A stretch of 7,411 bases of DNA, taken from assembly GCA_021783895.1 (NCBI GenBank), contig JAJXTJ010000048.1, positions 1 through 7,411 of the forward strand. The letters are read 5' to 3'. The notes under the pieces are model-generated. The model made no database searches, was not told the origin of the DNA, and saw only the letters and a list, made by a program, of their open reading frames with translations. A program made the translations under genes and the position numbers. The DNA is from Pseudomonadota bacterium (GTDB lineage Bacteria > Pseudomonadota > Gammaproteobacteria > Burkholderiales > Sulfuricellaceae). Shown in pieces: positions 1-7,411 of this stretch (within the stretch, counting starts at the first letter, position 1; the number at the start of each line of letters is the position of its first letter).

Positions 1-60
1 GGTCGGGTTACCGCGGGAATCCAGAATCTCTCGAGCGATGATATCTACAATTGCACTCAT
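1..60 (-). CDS. eno: Enolase, N-terminal fragment (runs off left edge)
   Basis: Only the first 20 codons are in the window. They read MSAIVDIIAREILDSRGNPT, the very conserved enolase start; the I-x-x-R-E-I-L-D-S-R-G-N-P-T block is diagnostic of the family. Enolase converts 2-phosphoglycerate to phosphoenolpyruvate in glycolysis and, in many bacteria, is also part of the RNA degradosome. The ATG start is supported by a strong ribosome site, AAGGA at 66-70, five bases upstream. It is the third gene of a pyrG-kdsA-eno run on the minus strand, 65 bases after the kdsA stop, an arrangement common in beta- and gammaproteobacteria. The active-site residues lie outside the window and cannot be checked. 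Confidence 0.93.
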   Translation of the reverse strand, partial: MSAIVDIIAREILDSRGNPT

Positions 61-65
61 TTCTT

Positions 66-70
66 TCCTT
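66..70 (-). promoter_or_regulatory. Ribosome binding site of eno
   Basis: On the minus strand AAGGA lies five bases before the eno ATG (58-60). It is among the strongest Shine-Dalgarno matches in the window and fixes the enolase start. The AT-rich 61-125 gap could also carry a separate eno promoter, but no convincing -35/-10 pair stands out. Confidence 0.75.
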
Positions 71-125
71 AAGTTTATCTCGCAGCTTATTAAATTTAAT
101 CACAACTCCCTGCGAACAATGGGTT

Positions 126-2632
<2,507 letters not shown>

Positions 2633-2656
2633 TTATTGAGCACAAGACGGGATGAA

Positions 2657-2685
2657 ATTGTAGCGCAAATCAGGCTCCATATAAA
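2657..2685 (-). promoter_or_regulatory. Candidate sigma-70 promoter of pyrG operon
   Basis: On the minus strand TACAAT (2657-2662, one mismatch to the -10 consensus) lies 17 bases downstream of TTTATA (2680-2685, a weak -35). This would start RNA near 2650 and give a leader of about 30 bases before the pyrG ATG. The sequence upstream is AT-rich. This is read by eye only. Confidence 0.45.
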
Positions 2686-2720
2686 GCTAAACATCCATTA
2701 AACAAGTTTCGTAAAATAAT

Positions 2721-2749
2721 TTGCAAACTCCGGAGGCATGTGGAATAAT
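2721..2749 (+). promoter_or_regulatory. Candidate sigma-70 promoter of feoAB
   Basis: TTGCAA (2721-2726; four of six -35 bases) and AATAAT (2744-2749; five of six -10 bases) are separated by 17 bases, which is the optimal spacing. Predicted RNA start is near 2756, leaving a leader of about 28 bases before the feoA ATG. The -10 end touches the Fur-box-like sequence, so a bound repressor would block polymerase. Confidence 0.5.
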
Positions 2750-2763
2750 AAGAACCATTCTCA
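2749..2763 (+). promoter_or_regulatory. Putative Fur box upstream of feoA
   Basis: TAAGAACCATTCTCA matches the 7-1-7 inverted-repeat Fur consensus TGATAATnATTATCA at 10 of 14 scored positions. Flanking AT-rich bases (2744-2766) extend the imperfect symmetry. It lies at the -10 element and predicted RNA start of feoA, 20 bases before the feoA ATG, which is the classic position for iron-dependent repression. Fur control of feoAB is established in other proteobacteria; here it is inferred from the site and its position. Confidence 0.72.
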
Positions 2764-2783
2764 TTAGTGCAGGTCTAAAAAAC

Positions 2784-3023
2784 ATGGCTACCGTCAACCT
2801 GGAAACCCTCAAAGCCGGTGAAACCGCCACTATCGCTGCGGTTCATACCGATCGCGCGCTTTCCTACCGCCTTGCGGCGCTGGGCTTCCGCATCGGGAAA
2901 CGTGTCGAAATCATCCGTCATGGCCGTTTTTCCGGCCCGTTGCATGTTCGCATCGGCGCTACCGACATCATGCTGCGCAAAATAGAGGCGCAGAAAATAG
3001 AAGTTCAAACGCTTCCTCAATGA
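2784..3023 (+). CDS. feoA: Ferrous iron transport protein A
   Basis: A small cytosolic SH3-like protein of 79 residues (E. coli FeoA has 75), thought to bind FeoB and tune its transport activity. The family pattern is clear: LKAGETATI at 9-17, a central SYRLAALGFRIGKRVEIIR (27-45), and the last strand HVRIGATDIMLRKIEAQKIEV (54-74). The ATG at 2784 is chosen because it gives the normal FeoA N-terminus. The in-frame TTG at 2721 would add 21 unrelated residues and lies inside the predicted promoter. The ribosome site is modest (AGGT at 2771-2774, nine bases upstream). Its stop overlaps the feoB start as ATGA, so the two are probably translationally coupled. Confidence 0.95.
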   Translation: MATVNLETLKAGETATIAAVHTDRALSYRLAALGFRIGKRVEIIRHGRFSGPLHVRIGATDIMLRKIEAQKIEVQTLPQ

Positions 3024-4810
3024 AACGCATCGCTCTGGTGGGCATGCCGAACACCGGCAAATCCACATTCTTCAATCGCGCCACCGGCGCCTCGGCCCGA
3101 GTCGGCAACTGGCCGGGCATCACTGTCGACCTGCTGGGCGCCAAGCTGCTGCTTGCCGGCGAGATGGTCGAGCTGGTTGACCTGCCCGGCATCTACGACC
3201 TGCACGGCTTCTCCGACGACGAACAGGTAGTCCGTCATTTCCTGGAGAGAAATCCGGTCGATCTGGTCGTCATCATCCTCAACGCCACCCAGATCGAACG
3301 CCAGCTTAGCCTTGCCCTGCAGATCAAACAGCTGTGCCTGCCTGCCGTGCTGTTGCTGAACATGGCCGACGAAGCCAAGAAATTCGGCATCACCATCGAC
3401 GCCGAAAAAATGTCGGCCTCCCTAGAGATGCCCGTTGTCATGCTTAGCGCCAAATATGGCAACGGCTATCAGGGCGCGCATCAGATCATTACCCAGGCCA
3501 TTCAAAATGGTACGCCGCCAGTCGCACCCGAAAAGCTGCAAGTCCTGCTGGCGGCAGACGACCAGATTGAAACCGACATGGAATCCGTGCTCAAGGACAC
3601 TGTCCAGGTGCCGATCCAGTTGTCGGACAATCTGACCACCCAGCTCGATCGCGTCATGCTTCACCCGTGGCTCGGGCTGCCGCTGTTCTTCCTGATCATG
3701 TATTTGCTGTTCCAGGCCATCTTCCTGCTCGGCAAGCCCTTGCAGGATGGCGTTGCATGGCTGCTGGAAGCGTTCAAACAGGGTGCGCTGGAACCCCTGT
3801 TGACAGGCTTGCCGGCGGCACTGCATGGCCTGCTGATCGAGGGCATCTACAACGGCGTGGGCACCGTTGCCACTTTCGTGCCCATCATTGTTCTGTTCTT
3901 CCTGTTCATGGCACTGGTGGAGGATAGCGGCTACCTGTCGCGCGCCGCTTTCCTGATGGACGCGCTGATGGCCAAGCTGGGGCTGGACGGACGCAGCTTC
4001 GTCATGATGCTGCTCGGCTTCGGTTGCAACGTTCCCGCGCTGATGGGCACGCGGGTAATGCGCTCGCGCAGCCTGCGCCTGCTGACCATGCTGGTGATTC
4101 CGTTTTCGCTGTGTTCTGCGCGGCTACAGGTCTTCGTCTTCATCACTACGGCGATATTTTCGCCCAAGGCAGCGCCGCTGGTGCTTTTCAGCCTGTACCT
4201 GTTCAGCTTCGCCACCGCCTTCATCACCGCGCTGCTGTTCAAGAACCGCTTCAAGAACAACGAGCCGTTCATCCTCGAATTGCCGCCCTACCGCTTCCCC
4301 ACCCTGCGCCAGATGGTTCTGCGCGGCTGGCATGAAGTCCGCCATTTCCTCAACCGCGCCAGCAAGTTCATCATCGCCGGCGTGGTGCTGGTATGGCTGC
4401 TGACGCATTTTCCCCAGAACGTGGCGCCTGGCAGTGTCGGCACCTGGGCCGGCATGATCGGCCATTCCATGGAACCGGTGCTCGCGCCCATCGGCATCGA
4501 CCAGCACCTCGCCATCGCCCTGATTTTCGGTTTTGTCGCCAAGGAAATCGTGGTCGGCTCGCTGGCGGTGATCTACGGGCTCGATGGATCGGCACTCACC
4601 GGGATGATGGCGCAGCAGCTGGATTGGGTGCAGGCTTACAGCTTCATGCTGTTCACCCTGATTTACACGCCCTGCCTTTCCACGATCGCCACGATCCGCA
4701 GCGAATCGAAGAGCCTCCCCTACACCTTGTTCGCCGTTGCCTTTCCCCTGGGGCTGGCATGGCTGTTGAGCTTTGTCTTTTATCAGACAGCCAGGGCATT
4801 GGGTTATTAG
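3020..4810 (+). CDS. feoB: Ferrous iron transporter FeoB, short form
   Basis: An inner-membrane Fe2+ uptake protein with a cytosolic G-protein domain, 596 residues against 773 in E. coli. All nucleotide-binding motifs are present: G1 GMPNTGKS (8-15), G2 Thr35 in WPGITVD, G3 DLPG (54-57), G4 NMAD (114-117) and G5 SAK (143-145). A short linker (about 150-213), shorter than the usual helical spacer domain, leads to the membrane part. Hydrophobic segments are seen near 217-238, 279-300, 353-380, 385-407, 448-464, 495-520, 538-555 and 567-588. Conserved transporter motifs are GFGCNVPALMGTR (333-345, Cys336), PFSLCSARLQVF (361-372, Cys365), GFVAKEIVVGSL (504-515) and YTPCLSTIATI (549-559, Cys552). 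It starts at the ATGA overlap with feoA, with no strong ribosome site of its own. No feoC follows: the next gene is on the other strand and overlaps the feoB stop by four bases. Confidence 0.97.
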   Translation: MKRIALVGMPNTGKSTFFNRATGASARVGNWPGITVDLLGAKLLLAGEMVELVDLPGIYDLHGFSDDEQVVRHFLERNPVDLVVIILNATQIERQLSLALQIKQLCLPAVLLLNMADEAKKFGITIDAEKMSASLEMPVVMLSAKYGNGYQGAHQIITQAIQNGTPPVAPEKLQVLLAADDQIETDMESVLKDTVQVPIQLSDNLTTQLDRVMLHPWLGLPLFFLIMYLLFQAIFLLGKPLQDGVAWLLEAFKQGALEPLLTGLPAALHGLLIEGIYNGVGTVATFVPIIVLFFLFMALVEDSGYLSRAAFLMDALMAKLGLDGRSFVMMLLGFGCNVPALMGTRVMRSRSLRLLTMLVIPFSLCSARLQVFVFITTAIFSPKAAPLVLFSLYLFSFATAFITALLFKNRFKNNEPFILELPPYRFPTLRQMVLRGWHEVRHFLNRASKFIIAGVVLVWLLTHFPQNVAPGSVGTWAGMIGHSMEPVLAPIGIDQHLAIALIFGFVAKEIVVGSLAVIYGLDGSALTGMMAQQLDWVQAYSFMLFTLIYTPCLSTIATIRSESKSLPYTLFAVAFPLGLAWLLSFVFYQTARALGY

Positions 4811-5577
4811 CCGATCTGGCGGACCCGCTCGAAAAAGCAGATAGCCGCTGCGGCTGCGGCATTCAGCGATTCTGCCGCCCCCGGCATGGGGATCATGACC
4901 CTGCTGTCGGCAGTTTCCAGCAAATCCTCTGAAATTCCAGCCCCTTCGTTGCCGATGACAAATGCCGTCGGGCCGGTCATATCAAGGCTAAACAGCGTCT
5001 TTTCGGCACCCAAGGTCGTTGCAACAACTTGCCCCGGAAAGTCCCGCGCAGCGGCCGCCAGATCGCTGTTCTCATGGATAGACAAATGGAAATGGGCACC
5101 CATGCCCGCCCTGAGCACTTTGGGCGACCAGGCATCGGCACACCCAGGCGATAAATAAATCCGTCCGATTCCGGCAGCGGCTGCGGATCGGAGGATAGAG
5201 CCCAGGTTGCCGGGATCCTGGACATCTTCAAGCAGTGCGCAGCAATCGATATCCTCTGTGACTGGCTGCGGAATCCGGATCAGCGCGACAATTCCGGTCG
5301 GCGTTTCCACGGTTGAAATATCCCGAAACAATTCATCGCTCAGGACGATCAAACTTACCGGCGGAACTTTATGGAGAAAATCGCTTATTTCCGGATGATC
5401 CTGTGCGGAGGCGGAAACCATGATCGCTTCGGGCAAACCGCCGGCCTGATGATAAGCGGCGACCAGATGAATGCCATCCAGCAGGGTTTTGCCGGATTTT
5501 TTGCGCTCTTTTGACGAAGAGGCAAGTTTTCTGGTGCTTTTAAGCAGTGGATTTTCTCTTGAGGTGATCGTTTTCAT
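4807..5577 (-). CDS. TrmH/SpoU-family RNA 2'-O-methyltransferase
   Basis: A 256-residue SPOUT-class methyltransferase predicted to move a methyl group from S-adenosylmethionine to a ribose 2'-OH of rRNA or tRNA. The N-terminal part (about 1-100; ITSRENPLLKSTRKLAS, then a Lys-rich KERKKSGKTLLDGIHLV) is the usual substrate-binding domain. The knotted catalytic domain shows motif 1 LEDVQDPGNLGSILRSA (116-132, with Asn124 and catalytic-type Arg130), motif 2 FVIGNEGAGIS (206-216) and motif 3 IPMPGAAESLNAAAAAAI (229-246). The exact target cannot be read from the sequence; it resembles YsgA/RlmB-type members, so no symbol is given. The ATG at 5575-5577 has no Shine-Dalgarno (CCCCAC precedes it). It is divergent from the senB-like gene and its TAA overlaps the feoB TAG on the opposite strand. 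Confidence 0.93.
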   Translation of the reverse strand: MKTITSRENPLLKSTRKLASSSKERKKSGKTLLDGIHLVAAYHQAGGLPEAIMVSASAQDHPEISDFLHKVPPVSLIVLSDELFRDISTVETPTGIVALIRIPQPVTEDIDCCALLEDVQDPGNLGSILRSAAAAGIGRIYLSPGCADAWSPKVLRAGMGAHFHLSIHENSDLAAAARDFPGQVVATTLGAEKTLFSLDMTGPTAFVIGNEGAGISEDLLETADSRVMIPMPGAAESLNAAAAAAICFFERVRQIG

Positions 5578-5603
5578 GTGGGGTATTGTGGCCAGCCAGC
5601 TCC

Positions 5604-5612
5604 TGCTATAGT
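5604..5612 (+). promoter_or_regulatory. Extended -10 promoter of senB-like gene
   Basis: TGCTATAGT matches the extended -10 pattern TGnTATAAT with one mismatch. No good -35 lies 17 bases upstream (TATTGT at 5584-5589), which fits an extended -10 promoter. Transcription would start near 5619, only about eight bases before the ATG at 5627. That agrees with the absence of any Shine-Dalgarno there. Confidence 0.5.
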
Positions 5613-5626
5613 TCGCTCATCCATCT

Positions 5627-6628
5627 ATGAAAATCGTCATCGTAACACCAGCCGCCAGTCGAGTCAGGAATGGCAACCGCAATACGGCGCAACGCTGGGC
5701 CAATTTTCTGCGCCAGCTGGGGCATCGCGTCAGCGTGCAGGTCGAGTGGGATGGCAGCCGCGCCGACCTGATGCTGGCGCTGCATGCGCGACGCAGCCAC
5801 GCCTCGATCAAACTCTTTGCCGAACGCTGTCCGGAACTGCCGCTGGTCGTGACCCTGACCGGCACCGACCTGTATCGCGACATCAGGGACGACCGCAGCG
5901 CCCGGGAGTCCATGAAGTTGGCCACGCGCCTGGTGGTTTTGCAGGAAATGGGGCTCAACGAGCTGACACCGACGTTGCGGGCAAAAACCCACGTCATCTA
6001 TCAGTCCGCCTACCCGGTCAAATCGGTACAGCCGTCAAAAAGACGTTTCGAAGTCTGTGTCATCGGCAACTTGCGCGAGGAAAAAGATCCCTTCCGCTGC
6101 GCGCTCGCGGCTGCCCTGCTGCCGGAAAGTTCTGAAATCCATATCAGCCATATGGGCCGCGCCCTGACTGACGACATGGCGCGGCAGGCGCAGGCCCTGA
6201 TGGAGAAAAATCCGCGTTACCGCTGGCTGGGCGAGCTGCCCCATTGGCGGGTAAAAAACAGGCTGGCCCGCTGCCGGCTGATGGTGATCAGTTCCATCAT
6301 GGAAGGTGGCGCAAATGTGGTGTCAGAGGCGCTAGCAGCCGGCGTGCCGGTGATTGCCTCGGACATATCGGGCAATATCGGCATGCTCGGTGCCGACTAT
6401 GCCGGCTTTTACCCGTGCGGAAACGAGCGCGCCCTGGCCGACCTGCTGCATCGTGCGGAAACTTCGCCAGAATTTTACGGCCTGCTCAAGGCGCAGTGCG
6501 CCAAGCGGAAACACCTGGTTGAGCCCGAGCAAGAACTTGCCGGACTGGAACAGCTGATAGCATCGGCTATTTCTTCTTCAGGCAGGCCAAGCCCTCGACC
6601 GTACGCAGGAACTTATGATAAATCATAG
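5627..6628 (+). CDS. senB: SenB-like selenosugar synthase (TIGR04348-type glycosyltransferase)
   Basis: A 333-residue GT-B-fold protein. From memory of the family, it matches the TIGR04348 group that includes SenB, which makes a selenosugar from selenophosphate and a UDP-sugar in selenoneine biosynthesis. Visible motifs are KIVIVTPAA (2-10), GNRNTAQRWA (16-25), ALHARRSH (51-58), TLTGTDLYRD (76-85), VIYQSA (123-128), VIGNLREEKDPFR (145-157), RYRWLGELPHW (198-208), the donor-site-like MEGGANVVSEALAAGVPVIAS (225-245) with paired Glu226/Glu234, and GADYAGFYPCG (255-265). No signal peptide or membrane segment is seen. The start is fixed by the family N-terminus despite no ribosome site. The last ~18 residues (rich in Ser, Pro and Arg, ending TYDKS) look unlike the rest and may be a non-native tail. 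Neither an EgtB-like senA nor a SelD-like senC is in the window, so the selenium role is inferred from family membership only. Confidence 0.82.
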   Translation: MKIVIVTPAASRVRNGNRNTAQRWANFLRQLGHRVSVQVEWDGSRADLMLALHARRSHASIKLFAERCPELPLVVTLTGTDLYRDIRDDRSARESMKLATRLVVLQEMGLNELTPTLRAKTHVIYQSAYPVKSVQPSKRRFEVCVIGNLREEKDPFRCALAAALLPESSEIHISHMGRALTDDMARQAQALMEKNPRYRWLGELPHWRVKNRLARCRLMVISSIMEGGANVVSEALAAGVPVIASDISGNIGMLGADYAGFYPCGNERALADLLHRAETSPEFYGLLKAQCAKRKHLVEPEQELAGLEQLIASAISSSGRPSPRPYAGTYDKS

Positions 6629-6939
6629 TCGCGGTGCTCCTTGCCGCTCTTGCGTCAGGTGCCGTATATTTCAAGGATGTGATTCAGTACCGGGAGTACC
6701 GAGCAACTATCAAAGAGGCATTGAAAGACCCTGATTTCAGCCAAGTTCAGGCAGCCAGCACAGAGTCCGCAGACGCAATCGTTATTGATCCGAATGAAAA
6801 CGGGGAACCGGGGCCACAGTTTCTCGCGTTGACATCACCAAGCGGGAAGAAGGGGGTACGCCGAGTCAATCAGGTGCCTCTTTCGAGCGCCCGCCACAGA
6901 CAGGCCCCTTTGCTGGCCTTGTCAATCTCGCCCAGATAG
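6607..6939 (+). pseudogene. Small membrane-anchored protein of unknown function, apparently frameshifted
   Basis: An open frame from 6622 to the TAG at 6937-6939 reads IIVAVLLAALASGAVYFK at its start, a typical membrane anchor. It continues with a charged helix-like stretch (DVIQYREYRATIKEALKDPD) and a polar tail. The first usable in-frame start is GTG at 6634, without a ribosome site. However, AGGA (6607-6610) and an ATG (6615-6617) lie just upstream in another frame. Removing one A from the AAA at 6620-6622 would fuse ATG-ATA directly to the hydrophobic frame, giving M-I-I-I-V-A-V-L-L. I therefore read it as a small gene broken by a one-base insertion, or a sequencing error. Third-position GC is only about half by hand count, lower than in feoB. 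The final 70 bases run antisense into dnaQ, so the original C-terminus may have been shorter. I do not recognise the family. Confidence 0.4.
6614..6627. repeat. 14-bp perfect inverted repeat
   Basis: TATGATAAATCATA consists of perfect 6-bp arms around a 2-bp AA centre. It covers the last codons and stop of the senB-like gene and the presumed start of the small membrane ORF. It could be an operator half-site pair or chance in an AT-rich patch. It is too short, and lacks the GC-rich stem and T-run, to be an intrinsic terminator. Confidence 0.35.
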
Positions 6940-7411
6940 GCAAGGTGCAACTCCATCTCGTCCGGTGTGGCCGCCAGCACCATCAGGTCATGCGGCACGG
7001 AATCCCCGCCCAAATCGGCATGATCGTCCTCCGTGTCAGCGGATTCCATCATCAGGCTGTTCTGTCCGCGCGTCATGGAGAGATAAACCTCGGCCAGCAG
7101 TTCGGTGTCCAGCAAGGCGCCGTGCAGGGTGCGGCTGGAATTGTCCACCTGGTAGTGGCGGCACAGCGCATCCAGATTGTTTTTCTGCCCTGGACGCAGA
7201 TCCTTGGCCATTTTCAGGGTATCGATCACGTTCGGGCTATATTTCCCGACCGGCCCCAGCCCGATCAGCTTCAACTCACTGTTGAGGAATCCGATGTCGA
7301 ACGGCGCGTTGTGGATAACCAGTTCCGCACCGCGGATGAACTCGATGAAATCCTGCGCGATGTCGCGGAAGAACGGCTTGTCCTGGAGAAATTCCAGGCT
7401 GATACCATGCA
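6870..7411 (-). CDS. dnaQ: DNA polymerase III epsilon subunit (3'-5' proofreading exonuclease), C-terminal part
   Basis: The final 179 codons are visible and the gene continues past the right edge. Epsilon is the proofreading exonuclease of the replicative DNA polymerase III core, bound to alpha and theta. The fragment begins HGISLEFLQDKPFF and matches E. coli DnaQ throughout. It contains Exo II IHNAPFDIGF (32-41 of the fragment, catalytic Asp38), NNLDALCRHYQVDNSSRTLHGALLD (77-101) with the Exo III His96 and Asp101, and LLAEVYLSMTRGQ (104-116). The acidic linker (about 120-140) and terminal ACLWRALERGT resemble the alpha-binding tail. The Exo I DTETTG motif would lie in the missing N-terminus. 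An internal TTG at 7274 is not a real start, because the homologous frame is open to the window edge. The TGA stop is at 6870-6872. Confidence 0.96.
   Translation of the reverse strand, partial: HGISLEFLQDKPFFRDIAQDFIEFIRGAELVIHNAPFDIGFLNSELKLIGLGPVGKYSPNVIDTLKMAKDLRPGQKNNLDALCRHYQVDNSSRTLHGALLDTELLAEVYLSMTRGQNSLMMESADTEDDHADLGGDSVPHDLMVLAATPDEMELHLAYLGEIDKASKGACLWRALERGT

Noticed and set aside
80..115. Possible hairpin (TCGCAG/CTGCGA arms) and a 12-bp palindrome at 89-100 between kdsA and eno
   Set aside because: The stem is only 6 bp with a 24-base loop and no T-run; the AT-only palindrome is easily chance. It is not convincing as a terminator or operator.
2721..2783. Upstream TTG start adding 21 residues to FeoA
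   Set aside because: The extension is not part of the FeoA fold, and the stretch holds the likely promoter and Fur box.
4393..4932. Plus-strand open frame of 179 codons across the feoB end
   Set aside because: Out of frame with feoB and antisense to the methyltransferase; Arg/His/Pro-rich composition, not a conserved protein.

Overview
The window looks like a chromosomal segment from a Gram-negative proteobacterium, most likely a betaproteobacterium (perhaps near Nitrosomonadales). This rests on the pyrG-kdsA-eno gene order, a KDO-8-phosphate synthase needed for lipopolysaccharide, an E. coli-like DnaQ with the C-terminal CLWRA motif, and a SenB-type glycosyltransferase. The taxonomic call is inference; there is no rRNA gene here. 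Coding density is high, and most genes have GC-rich third codon positions.

Layout. Positions 1-2620 (minus strand) hold a housekeeping operon read leftwards: pyrG (CTP synthase), kdsA (KDO-8P synthase) and the first 20 codons of eno (enolase). kdsA starts at a GTG that shares four bases with the pyrG stop. Positions 2621-2783 are a divergent regulatory region with a pyrG promoter on one side and a feoA promoter on the other; the latter overlaps a good Fur-box-like sequence. Positions 2784-4810 (plus) hold feoA-feoB, a ferrous iron uptake operon with a four-base ATGA overlap. FeoB is a short form of 596 residues. Positions 4807-5577 (minus) hold a TrmH/SpoU-family RNA 2'-O-methyltransferase that meets feoB tail to tail, with overlapping stop codons.

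Positions 5627-6628 (plus) hold a SenB-like selenosugar synthase (TIGR04348-type glycosyltransferase). It lies divergent to the methyltransferase, behind an extended -10 promoter and with almost no leader. Neither senA nor senC is next to it. Positions 6607-6939 are the least ordinary part: a small open frame with a hydrophobic N-terminus, codon use unlike its neighbours, and an apparent one-base frameshift just after a plausible ribosome site and ATG. Positions 6870-7411 (minus) hold the C-terminal three quarters of dnaQ, running off the right edge.

The genes form independent units: nucleotide, envelope and glycolysis housekeeping; iron uptake probably repressed by Fur; RNA modification; possible selenium metabolism; and replication proofreading. 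I see no CRISPR array, tRNA, rRNA, intact insertion sequence or prophage. No wholly new system is evident. The best leads are the isolated senB gene and the disrupted small membrane ORF beside it.
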